Assembly: GCA_963921195.1 (NCBI GenBank)
Contig: OY992536.1
Location: 97,365,550 to 97,429,549 of the forward strand
DNA length: 64,000 nucleotides
Direction: 5' to 3'
Source of the DNA: Pegoplata infirma
Taxonomy: Eukaryota > Arthropoda > Insecta > Diptera > Anthomyiidae
How positions within the stretch are numbered: the stretch's first letter is position 1; the number at the start of each line of letters is the position of its first letter. Shown here piece by piece: positions 35,101 through 46,159 of the stretch. A model generated the notes under the pieces. It had not been told where the DNA came from, made no database searches, and was given only the letters and a program-made list of their open reading frames with translations. The translations under genes were made by a program, and so were the position numbers.

Positions 35101-36608
35101 TCAGATTCTGAGACATTTTTCTTATAGAAAAAGTCTCAGATTCTGAGACATTTTTCTTATAGAAAAAGTCTCAGATTCTAAGACATTTTTCTTATAGAAA
35201 AAGTCTCAGATTCTGAGATATTTTTCTTATAGAAAAAGTCACAAATGCTGAGATATTTTTCTTATAGAAAAAGTCACAGATGCTGAGACATTTTACTTAT
35301 AAAAAAAATCTCAGATTCTGAGACATTTTACTTATAGAAAAAATTTCAGAGTCTGAGACATTTTTCTTATAGAAAAAGTCTCAGATTCTGAGACATTTTT
35401 CTTATAGAAAAGTCTCAGATTCTGAGACATTTTTCTTATAGAAAAAGTCTCAGATTCTGAGACATTTTTCTTATAGAAAAAGTCTCAGATTCTCAGACAT
35501 TTTTCTTATAGAAAAGTCTCAGATTCTCAGACATTTTTCTTATAGAAAAAGTCTCAGATTCTGAGACATTTTTCTTATAGAAAAAGTCTCAGATTCTGAG
35601 ACATTTTTCTTATAGAAAAAGTCTCAGATTCTGAGACATTTTTCTTATAGAAAAAGTCTCAGATTCTGAGACATTTTTCTTATAGAAAAAGTCTCAGATT
35701 CTGAGACATTTTTCTTATAGAAAAAGTCTCAGATTCTGAGACATTTTTCTTATAGAAAAAGTCTCAGATTCTGAGACATTTTTCTTATAGAAAAAGTCTC
35801 AGGTTCTGAGACATTTTTCTTATAGAAAAAGTCTCAGATTCTGAGACATTTTTCTTATAGAAAAAGTCTCAGATTCTGAGACATTTTTCTTATAGAAAAA
35901 GTCTCAGATTCTGAGACATTTGTCTTATAGAAAAAGTCTCATATTCTGAGACATTTTTCTTAAGGAAAAAGTCTTAGCTTCTGAGACATTTTTCTTATAG
36001 TAAAATTCTCAGATTCTGAGACATTTTCTTATATAAAAAGTCTCAGATTTAGAGACATTTTTCTTATAGAAAACATTTTTCTTACAGAAAAAGTCTCAGA
36101 TTCTGAGACATTTTTCTTATAGAAAAAGTCTCAAATTCTGAGATATTTTTTTTATAGAAAAAGTCACAGATGCTGAGACATTTTACTTATAGAAAAAATC
36201 TAAGATTCTGAGACATTTTTCTTTAGAAAAAGTCTCAGATTCTGAGACATTTTTCTTATAGAAAAAGTCTCAGATTCTAAGACATTTTTTTATAGAAAAA
36301 GTCTCAGATTCTGAGATATTTTTCTTATAGAAAAAGTCACAAATGTTGAGATATTTTTGTTATAGAAAAAGTCACAGATGCTGAGACATTTTACTTATAG
36401 AAAAAATCTCAGATTCTGAGACATTTTACTTATAGAAAAAATTTCAGATTCTGAGACATTTTTCTTATAGAAAAAGTCTCAGATTCTGAGACATTTTTCT
36501 TATAGAAAAAGTCTCAGATTCTGAGACATTTTTCTTATAGAAAAAGTCTCAGATTCTGAGACATTTTTCTTATAGAAAAAGTCTCAGATTCTGAGACATT
36601 TTTCTTAT
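32120..36608. repeat. Higher-order satellite repeat, copy Y
   Basis: Partner of 27430-31740. Matching marks lie at 32174, 32714, 33898, 34736, 36221 and 36359. It has an extra 175 bp (five monomers, about 32775-32950, with CACAAATGCTGAG variants) lacking in copy X. Similarity to copy X ends at about 36608, where copy X has TCATATTCTG and copy Y a plain monomer. Confidence 0.85.
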
Positions 36609-37855
36609 AGAAAAAATCTCAGATTCTGAGACATTTTTCTTATAGAAAAAGTCTCAGATTCTGAGACATTTTTCTTATAGAAAAAGTCTCAGATTCTGAG
36701 ACATTTTTCTTATAGAAAAAGTCTCAGATTCTGATTAATTTTTCTTATAGAAAAAGTCTCAGATTCTGAGACATTTTTCTTATAGAAAAAGTCTCAGATT
36801 CTGAGACATTTGTCTTTTAGAAAAAGTCTCAGATTTTGAGACATTTTTCTTATAGAAAAAGTCTCAGATTCTGAGACATTTTTCTTATAGAAAAAGTCTC
36901 AGATTTTTAAACATTTTTCTTATAGAAAAAGTCTCAGATTCTGAGACATTTTTCTTATAGAAAAAGTCTCAGATTCTGAGACATTTTTCTTATAGAAAAA
37001 GACTCAGATTCTGAGACATTTTTCTTATAGAAAAAGTCTCAGATTCTGAGACATTTTTCTTATAGAAAAAGTCTCAGATTCTGAGATATTTTTCTTATAG
37101 AAAAAGTCTCAGATTCTGAGACATTTTTCTTATAGAAAAAGTCTCAGATTCTGAGACATTTTTCTTATAGAAAAAGTCTCAGATTCTGAGACATTTTTCT
37201 TATAGAAAAAGTCTCAGATTCTGAGACATTTTTCTTATAGAAAAAGTCTCAGATTCTGAGACATTTTTCTTATAGAAAAAGTCTCAGATTCTGAGACATT
37301 TTTCTTATAGAAAAAGTCTCAGATTCTGAAACATTTTTCTTAAAGAAAAAGTCTCAGATTCTGAGACATTTTTCTTAAAGAAAAAGTCTCAGATTCTGAG
37401 ACATTTTTCTTATAGAAAAAGTCTAAGATTTTGAGACATTTTTCTTATAGAAAAAGTCTCAGATTCTGAGACATTTTTCTTATAGAAAAAGTGTCAGATT
37501 CTGAGACATTTTTCTTATAGAAAAAGTCTCAGATTCTGAGACATTTTTCTTATAGAAAAAGTCTCAGATTCTGAGACATTTTTCTTATAGAAAAAGTCTC
37601 AGATTCTGAGACATTTTTCTTATAGAAAAAGTCTCAGATTCTGAGACATTTTTCTTATAGAAAAAGTCTCAGATTCTGAGACATTTTTCTTATAGAAAAA
37701 GTCTCAGATTCTGAGACATTTTTCTTATAGAAAAGGTCTCAGATTCTGAGACATTTTTCTTATAGAAAAAGTCTCAGATTCTGAGACATTTTTCTTGTGG
37801 AAAAAGTCTCAGATTCTGAGACATTTTTCTTATAGAAAAAGTCTCGGATTCTATA

Positions 37856-39262
37856 CAACATTTTCTTTGTAAAACAATTTTTCAAAAAAACTACTTGCTC
37901 TAAAAACGATTGCTTTCGGGACAATTTCAAACAAAAATTATTGATTCTGGAACGTTTAATAGAATCGGTTGCAGGGTAATATGACGCGTTCTGGTACTGA
38001 TTATTTGGAACAGAAAGTTTTGCTGGGATATTACAATTGCAAACGGTAAAACGAGCCATAAAATCCATTTACAAAAAAGTTAATTCTCTATAATAAAATT
38101 CGAAAAAAATTAAACTACTGGAACTTAATGCATATGACCGCTATCTAAAAGTGTCAACAATCATAAATCAGGATCAATGTTAAAAAGATCATAAAGCATA
38201 AATTATTAAAAAAATAAATATAGAAAGTGAGAATAATAAATAATGAAGGCGCAATGCCAAGTTAATCCCCATATAAACAATTGGCATACAAAACATTTGG
38301 ATTTCCATGGAAAATAGATCACTGGAAGAAAAATCATTAATAAATTTGAGATTATGTTTTAAATCAAATTGTAATAAAAAAATTAAATAAAGCATCTTAT
38401 ATAAAACAAAATTTATACAGGCATACAATAGGGAGTGTCAAAATATTGAAAACGACACAAATATGGTCAATAAAATAAAGATAAATTTCAATTAACAATA
38501 AAAATAAACAAAAAAAAAAAAATATAAAGAAAAGGGCCACACACTAGTTAACTATCAATACCTTTGTTATATAATACTAACAATAAGATGACCTACCGTC
38601 ATATGCTGGTGGTCATTTATTTTTAAAATCGACTTATATTAGATTGAATTAAATTTTTAAACATTTTTTACAATAACAGAGAATAAAGGCAACATATTAA
38701 CCCTTTTAGGGGCAAACAATTTTTGAAATCCACCAATGAAAATAAGAACACTGTGCCACAGAATATAACACTGTGCAACACAATTTATCTTGAATGAGAC
38801 AAAAAACACTACCGGTTGACAAAAAAATTCCCAAAGGGCTTTAAAAACTGTGCTGCAGTCTTTTTTAGAGCCCACTGTAGTTTTTAAACTATTGTTTGGA
38901 CTTATTTAACCCTTATTAACACTAAAATTTTTCAACCTTTGACAACCACTAGCGAAATTTTAAGCAAAAAATATTTGTAGAACAGATAAAAAAAAAAATA
39001 CACCTAAGCATAACTGCTGTCGGGTATGAGAACTTCGTACTAAAACCAGAATATTTTTTGATACCATGGGGATCCATCCCACTCTGAATTTTTGATATGT
39101 ATTATCATTATCAGTATTCTTTATCAACAGACTTTTATTTTTGAAATCAAAGATGTGTTTTTTTTAATATTTGCAAATTAAACATGTCTTTAAATTTTTT
39201 TCAACACTTCTGAAAAAAACACCTTATGCTTTTGAAGACATTTTCTAATAGAAGAAGAATTA
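37856..39262. other. AT-rich DNA right of the satellite
   Basis: No frame with recognisable motifs; the longest (37760-38068) starts within satellite. No element ends identified. Confidence 0.4.
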
Positions 39263-39769
39263 CACAGAAAAAAGTATTGAGAAAAACAATTTGAGTAATC
39301 ACTTGTTTTAATTTTTAAATAAGATTTGAGTAATTTTTTAACTGACGCAATTAAAAATTTACTGAAAAATAAAAAAAAAATTTAGTAAATAATTTAATAC
39401 AAAATTTAATATTATTTTTTATTCTCTTCGTGTTTTGAATTCTCATTATGTTATAGTTTTTTGTATATGTAAATTTTTTTGAAAAAAATGTGAAACTTTT
39501 TTAAACTTTATAAAAAAATAAAATGATAAATTTTGAGTAAATTTTGACTTGACGCAATTAAAAAGTTACTTAAAAAAATCGAAAAAAATTTTAATTAAAT
39601 TTTTAATTGTGTCCATTAAAAATTTACTAAAATTTTTTAGTAAGCATTTTATAATTTTTTATTAAAAATTTACTCAATGCTATTAAATCGTTTACTGGTG
39701 CAAAATTGAGTAATTTTTTACTCAATAGTATTAAAAATTTAAAATTTTTTTTTTTTTTTTTTTTCTGTG
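39263..39769. mobile_element. MITE with CACAGAAAAA ends, copy 1
   Basis: Inverted termini CACAGAAAAAA and TTTTTTTCTGTG with TA on both outer sides. The inside repeats the motif TGAGTAA(A)TTTTTAA many times in both orientations. A second copy, in the opposite orientation, lies at 54735-55299; the block TTACTGGTGCAAAATTGAG here matches its complement there. TA duplications suggest a Tc1/mariner-type source. Confidence 0.75.
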
Positions 39770-39771
39770 TA

Positions 39772-40620
39772 AGCTTTTATATGAGCCAACACCCGTGATA
39801 ATCATGTTACTATTTAATAGGTTAGAGCACGTTGAACGTGATGTATTCTTTTGGCTTTGGCTTAAAAATTCTAACTTTGACCCGCAATAATTGGAAAAAT
39901 ACAACGAATTTTGAAAATCCAAATATGAAACATACCGAGGGACTATATTCAAAACCCTCTATCTTAAAAAACTGTTTATTCCAAAAAACTGTTTATTTCG
40001 CGTATTGTTAAAGTAATTTAAATTCAATAGTCTACAATATTTTTTTAAATCAACTACTGAATCTCACATATAATTCGTTTTTAAAATTTTGTACTATTGG
40101 GGATATTATGATAGATAGAGGGTTCTGTTTCTCAAAAATATTAAGTGCATGAATGAAAATTATCAGATAGAGGGTTTTGCATTTTAATAAAAATGAATTA
40201 TTTTGATATCACTTACGACATCGGTAAACTTTTAACGTGATTTATAGATGATAACGGCTAACAAGAAATTCCGAAATCGCGGTTTTGGTCCACAGTTGCT
40301 GATTTTTCAGACAAAAAATATTTTTTTACCGAATTCATCTCAAAAGTTGACAAACTGTAGAGATGCTGATCAGCATCGCGATTTTTAAAATTAATTTTTT
40401 TTTTCATAATGTACACAAGACATCCAAATTTTGAGCCATATTTTCCAAAAAAAACAAACAAGAATTTTGAAAAAAAATTAGCATCAGTGGACCAAAATCT
40501 TGATTCTGGAATTTTGTTGACAAATTCATGTTCAGCATGCAAAAATTAGTATGAAAACATGTAATTCATGATGAAATTATTAAAAAAAAAAGTAAAAAAA
40601 TTATAATCGGTCAAGAATTA
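39772..40620. other. Unassigned AT-rich DNA
   Basis: Contains repeated short phrases such as GATAGAGGGTTTTG (about 40110 and 40166, and again near 44396). No element boundaries or gene seen. Confidence 0.35.
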
Positions 40621-41416
40621 CCATATAATACCCTACACCAGAGTTTCCCGGAAAATGGGTCCCGGGAAATGGGTACCATGGACCGATTAGATCTAGATTT
40701 TGTCAAATCTTTAATAAGTGTAGAAAACACTCACAAATTAAATTTGAGTGAAATAGGCTTATATATGTTGACAATAAACCGCTTTAACTGAATATCTGGC
40801 GAAATTTTCTCATGGGGCCTATGTCCACAACTGGTCCGATGATAATCAGATTTGATAAGATTATTAAAGTACGCGTTTAACATACACAAACAAAATTTTA
40901 TTTAAATATTTTTTTTTCATGAAATTTGAGAGATTTATGTGAAAATCTGGAAGGTGGTTTGTATGGGGGCTACAAGAAGAACTGATCCGATTTATTTAAA
41001 ATTCCGAATGGCCATTTGTGAAGACAAAACACGTTTATTTGCCAAAATTTGGAGAATATATCTATTATAATACGGCTATTAGAGTAATTTGAGCCAAAAC
41101 TAAAGAAGACCTTTGTATGGGGGCTAGGTCTAAATTTTTACAATTTCAATAGGCTTCGTCCTTGGGCCAAAAGAGGCTTAAGTTTCAAATGTCAAGTCAA
41201 TTGATTAAAAATTGCGACCTGTATCGTGTTTACACCGTTTACATGGACAGACAGACGGACAGACGGACGGACGGACATCGCTAAATCGACTCAAAAAGTG
41301 ATTCTGAGTCGATCGGTATACTTAAAGGTGGGTCTAGGACCAATATTTCGGCTTGTTACAAACATCAGCACAAACTCATTATACCCTGTACCACATTGTG
41401 GAGTCGGGTATAAAAA
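40621..41416 (-). mobile_element. Mini-me/Helentron-like element, second subfamily
   Basis: On the minus strand it begins with a TATACCCGACTCCACA.. ..TACAGGGTATA hairpin (about 41416-41378), followed by GGTCCTAGACC- and GTCGATTTAGCGATGTCC-like blocks. Next is a GTCY microsatellite (complement at 41245-41276), then a long noncoding body with TTTGTATGGGGGCTA. Its plus-strand left limit near TACCCTACACC (40628) is tentative. Same 5' plan as the element at 62722-63615 but a different body. Confidence 0.65.
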
Positions 41417-41824
41417 TATTTATAAATTAATTATTTGAAAAGATAGACGATTTTGCATCAGAAAAATTAATTGTGTAGGAGATAGAGAGAACCAAAAATG
41501 CAAATAAAATAGCTAACAAAAATATTTTTGTTCCAAATTTTACACCATAGCACTATAGGTCAAATGACTGGTTTTTGAGGCAAAAAGTCAAATTATAAGG
41601 TGAACTATTTCAAAAATTTTATAATGGCATTTTGTACTACACATTTTCAAATAACCAAAAATAAAAAATTAGAATCAGGCGGCAACCCATGACTTAAAGC
41701 CAAGCTGTCAAAGTTGTATTTTTTTTTTTTTTGTTTGTTTTGCTCTCTGACATTCCGCTCTTTAGTGCTTGATATTGAAACTATTGTTTAACAAAATATT
41801 ACAAACTAAAATAAATTTTCTAAA

Positions 41825-42540
41825 ATGGAAAATATTAATACAGGTACGTTAAAAAATATGTTATTGATAAGTTTCATAAAAATGTTGTTGTAGTAAACAT
41901 TTTGTTGGGACAAAGTGTGTCGTCTTTTCTGTGTAGTTTTGGTTGTCGACCGTGTGTTTCTTGGAGTTGTACTTTGTTTATTGGAACGTATTGTTGGAAC
42001 ACTATGTATGTGGACAAAGGTAATGATGTGTACTTTCATGTGGTTGCATAACCAATTGCCCCAAATTGCGTCAAATTACTTATATTTGACTTTTAAGATT
42101 GCGTAAAAATAAAAAATACGGATATATTTGAATTTTGGTTACAAAATAATAGAAATACTACAGCTGTTGTCAACCGGATTTTCACGGAATTTAATAGAAG
42201 TGTGGATGACGAATGTATGGCAACAATTAAAAATAAAATTAATAATTTTTGTGCATATGCTCACCAAAAGTGGAACAAGAACCAAAGATGTGCGAAGAGA
42301 TTTGAAAAAAAAAAAACAAAAATCTATGGTTAGCGAATGTGACTGAATTTAAATTCTCTGAAAGTGATGTCGGAAACAAAAGAGCGGCAAAAACAAATAC
42401 TTGCTTCCGAAATATCGTCCGTACAGGGACACGATACCAAGTTATTGGTTCATGCTGCTTCAATATCAGCTCATGCATCAAAAGCAAATGATTTAAATTT
42501 TCTTTTAAAGAAAAATTTAAATTTTTTTTATAACACAAAT
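41825..42540 (+). pseudogene. Unrecognised two-exon gene remnant inside Transib-like element 2
   Basis: Predicted exon 1 (41825-41843) reads MENINT and ends at a strong donor, ACAG|GTACGT. Predicted acceptor at 42097 (pyrimidine-rich, TTTTAAG). Splicing keeps the frame and gives CVKIKNTDIFEFWLQ, then RSVDDECMATIKNKINNF and AYAHQKWNKNQRCAKRFEKK. The frame breaks at an A run (42305-42317), continues in another as LWLANVTEFKFSESD, and breaks again near 42375-42390 before ERQKQILASEIS and HAASISAHASKAND. The charged helical character suggests a DNA-binding or accessory protein, but I do not recognise the family. Whether it is the element's own gene or a captured one is open. Confidence 0.55.
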
Positions 42541-43139
42541 TTTTAAAAATTTGTCATTTTTGTGGGATGTTTTTTTTTTTTTTTAATTTTGTAAGTGTAT
42601 TGAAATGTTTGTTTTTGGTTTGTTGTCTTGTCAGTTCGATATGTCTGAAAACTGTTAGAAAGAAATTACTTACTTTGAACAACAATTTCAAACTTTTTCC
42701 TGTTCTTGCTTCATATCGGTATATGAAACTATGTTTTTTTTTAGATCTGAGTGTAGGGTTTATTCAGCAACTTTGTGTTAAGGCAAATATTTTTGTAGAA
42801 CATATTTACCCTCTAACTACTCCACATAACGGTAGATGTTTTGTCTATTCTCTAACAAATTGTAAAAAACACCGCAAAAAAGGGGACATAATTTTTTTAA
42901 GAGCATATTTATATTGTATTTAGAGCATATTTTCCGTTTTTAAGGGCATTTTTAAGCGCATAAAGCGTGTTTTTAAGAGCATATTTTTGGTTTCCCTGTT
43001 CATCAGCAATAAGACAAGTTTTAACATCCCATGAAAAAAACCATTACCACTCTCTCCTGAAGAAACATTACTATCTTAGATGCGCTTCTGAGGCAAGAAA
43101 CAAATAGAGCATGCACGAAAGGATTCTAGAAACACAATA

Positions 43140-43742
43140 CAGTAGAATCTCGCAAATTAGAACCACTTTGTTCCTCGGGTAGTTCTAATTTCTGAAAAGT
43201 TCTAATTTCTGGACATTTTTTTTTTCAAAGAAAATTATAAATAATAATAATAAAAACAGTTACGACTGCTTTATTTTAACACAAAACCATTTTTTTGTTA
43301 ATATTAAATTACTATAACACATTAAATTTGTAGAAAGCACTTTTATGGGCTTTGAAATGGGAAATAATAGGCGTTACATCGACTAAGTATATCATCGTCA
43401 CTGCTATTTGATCAGTCATTAAACCCATCTTCATTTCATTTTTCGATTTCTCTTACACTTATGGAATTGTGAAAATAAAAACAAAAAAAAGTCCAGAAAT
43501 AAGAACCACTGGTTCTAATTTTAGAGCGGTTACTACATACAATTCGGGTTTTCCCCTATTTAGTTTAAAAAAAACTATAAAAAAAATATTTTGTAGTGTA
43601 AATAAAAACAAAAAAAAAAATAAAACTTCCAGAAATTAGAACCACAGGTTCTAATTTTAGAGCGTTCAATACATTAAAATTGCCGGTTCTAATTTCTGGA
43701 CAGATCTAATTTGTGAGAGTTCTAATTTGTGAGATTCTACTG
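43140..43742. mobile_element. Pogo/Tigger-like MITE
   Basis: Inverted ends CAGTAGAATCTCGCAAATTA and the complement of CAGTAGAATCTCACAAATTA, flanked by TA at 43138-43139 and 43743-43744. Both ends carry repeated GTTCTAATTT(C/G)TG motifs. 603 bp, no transposase. Nested in Transib-like element 2. Confidence 0.85.
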
Positions 43743-44337
43743 TATACCAATTTTTATTCAGTATTAGTCTAAAGAACCGCCATTGAGCAAAGAAAAGTTG
43801 GCAGCTTCCAAGAGAAGTTATTTCTCTTTTAAAGATTCCTGATATTCCTGAAAATAAATGTTGAAAATAGCTAATTTTATGTCATTTAATAAATTGACTT
43901 TATTTATATTTATATAAATAAATTTTATTTCTAGCATGAATGCTGTTATTATCCAAAGACATTATTTACTTTTAACGCACTCAACACAAATCCTTCTTTT
44001 CCTGTCACTGAAAGTGGGTCTCTAAGCGGGTGTGTTAGTGGGTGTATAAGTGGCTGTGTAAGAAGTTGAATTAACTGCGATTTTTTCTATGTTTTTGTTT
44101 TTTCCAAAAATTATAATAAGCAACAAAAGAAATTTTAAAATTTTATTCATTTCCGGTGACCTTTAACATAGCAAATAATTGAAGTATTAGAAGTGGGCGT
44201 GGTTTGGGCGGATCGGCTTGAAATTTTTACAGAATGCCTAGGTACCCACAGTAGTCATCTGTTCCAAATTTTAAAGGTCTAGTTGCTTCCTGTGATTTAT
44301 TGCCTCAAAAACCGGTCATATGACCCACAGTGCATAG

Positions 44338-45829
44338 ATGAGGGCCGTTTTACTGAATATTTTGCAATCAAAAAGTAATTTTCGTGAAAATGGAAGATAG
44401 AGGGTTTTGAATATGGGCCCCCGATACATTATATAAATGTGGTAATCTATCTGCCACATTTTCAGTGATGTCCAAAAACATGTTTCCGAACAATTTGCAA
44501 AATTTTTTGGAATTGCCCAGTTATAAAAAAAGTTCTTATTTTCCCATAGTAAAGGGTAGGGGTTGCCATTTCCATTTTGAGAAAAAGAGGACGCCAACCT
44601 CAATAAAGGACGACATTTGTCCCAAAGAAGATGACACTCTTTTTATAATAAATAAATTTAAAAAATACTGTACAATATGACAAAAAATCATTTTTGTCAT
44701 ATTTGATTTCCAATTAAAAAATCTACATTTCCAATTTTATATCAGAAATTTTGAGTTATATTTTAGAAATATCCATTTATAATTAAAAAATTTCCAGTAA
44801 CACTATCTATACCTTATTTTATAAGTTATTTGGTAATCAAAGTTTTGCATGGGAATAATTCAAAAATACACAAAATAATTCGGGTCTTACTTTTTTATTG
44901 TGTGCAATATTTTGGAAAACAAAAAAATGTGAATTTTTTCATAATTTTGTCAAAAGCTTTCAATTCATTCGTTAAATCAAACATTATTTTGATTGAGTAT
45001 AAATAAATAAAAAATTATCAAATTTGTGATCAAAAATCGAAAAAATGCTTGATTGAAAAAATATTCAATGAATCACCTACAATTTGATGATTGGTATAAC
45101 AGTTTTCTTTATTGGAGGAATTTCAATCAAAAAACTGATTGAAATATTTAATTAATCACCTACAATTTGATAATCCAATAAAGACATTGTTATACCACAA
45201 AAATTTTCTTTATTGGAGGAATTTCAATCAAAAAAATTTATTGACTCGCGTTTTTGTTGATTGAAATTCGTTTTAAATGCTTTCTGTGTACAAACGCGGC
45301 ATATTCTCTTAAGAGGGTTAAAGTTTTTAAAAAATTCTCAATAGTTAAATGTATCATGTTATACACAGGTTTGTGTTCATGTTTGACTAGGAAGCGAAAG
45401 TGTTTGTTAATCGTTTTTTTTTTTTTAATTTTTATCACAACTCTCTGCCAGCAACTAACCATCATCCGCATTATCATGATCAAGTCTCTCTGTGTGGCCT
45501 TTTACGTTTTGTGTCTTATTTGACCGCGTTTTGACACTTTAACTGTCACATAAACTAAGCTTCTGATTAACACAACAATAACAATAAATATATAACCAGA
45601 TCTATTTTTATTGTACGACTCTTGCCCAATATATCTAAGAATTAACAACATCATCATTGTTTACCAAAAAAAGTTTTCTTCTACAACATTTTGAGTCACG
45701 TGTGATAAATGGATATTAAGAAATTTTCAATATTGTATTGTAATCGATATGGAAATTTCAATTTACTAACATAGTCACCTGAAATGCAAACGAACGTGAA
45801 AACAATTTAATTTTTTAACAGTGGAGATA
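44338..45829. other. Unassigned AT-rich DNA
   Basis: No gene recognised. Includes the tandem duplication at 45064-45236 and a CTGTG-TA end (45284-45290) like those of the CACAGAAAAA MITEs, without a clear left partner. Confidence 0.35.
45064..45236 (+). repeat. Tandem duplication, about 85-100 bp unit, two copies
   Basis: Both units contain AATCACCTACAATTTGAT (45071 and 45153) and TTTTCTTTATTGGAGGAAT (45103 and 45203) followed by TTCAATCAAAAAA. The second unit has about 18 bp extra. Confidence 0.7.
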
Positions 45830-45960
45830 AAAACTTAGGAGTATAGCCCTATTATTTTGATCTGCACCGTATACTCCACAGACGGACGATCATTGGTAGA
45901 ATGTCTTAGAGATTATGGATCAATAATATATGTATATACTTTATAAAGTCTGTGATGAGA
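45830..45960 (-). repeat. Mini-me-like 5' fragment
   Basis: Reverse strand resembles the core just upstream of the GTCY run in the element at 62722-63615 (ACTTTATAAAGT.., ATGGATCAATAATATATG, CAGACGGAC). Short and decayed. Confidence 0.5.
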
Positions 45961-46159
45961 TACAAAGTGAGTACATCCCCGATAAATTTTAACAAATTCA
46001 TTAATATGTTACAAAAAAATGTAAAAGTACCCAGGCAGAAAAATACGAACGGGAGAGCGCTGGCAAAGTACCTTTTATGGTCGCTTGTGTGCTGGGACAG
46101 CATCACAGTTAAGTACTCTCCCAGCGTCCAAAATGATAACCACGGTAAACGGTATGCCG

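Larger units (their letters stand above)
25916..37855 (-). repeat. 35-bp satellite array, reverse orientation (about 340 monomers)
   Basis: The same monomer as at 20889-24225 but reverse-complemented, so the plus strand reads CTCAGATTCTGAGAC then ATTTTTCTTATAGAAAAAG. Stretches of near-perfect copies (26400-27400, 28100-29000, 33000-33880, 36450-37800) alternate with variant-rich stretches that recur in the same order as higher-order repeats. The left edge (25916-26160) is degenerate; the right edge ends sharply near 37855. Confidence 0.97.
41551..44332 (+). mobile_element. Transib-like element 2, with an internal decayed gene
   Basis: Termini CACTATAGGTCAAATGAC and, inward from the right, CACTGTGGGTCATATGAC; similarity runs about 31 bp to TTTTTGAGGC. 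A perfect 5-bp duplication, CATAG, flanks it (41546-41550 and 44333-44337). The CAC..TG heptamer and 5-bp duplication fit Transib. It contains a two-exon gene remnant (41825-42540) and a pogo-like MITE (43140-43742). No RAG1-like transposase core is recognisable. Confidence 0.75.

Noticed and set aside
20889..37855. CRISPR-like array
   Set aside because: The repeats are contiguous 35-bp monomers with no unique spacers, in a eukaryotic, transposon-rich setting.
42567..42923. 118-codon plus-strand frame
   Set aside because: Begins in a T run giving Phe repeats and shows no recognisable domain; probably chance within Transib-like element 2.
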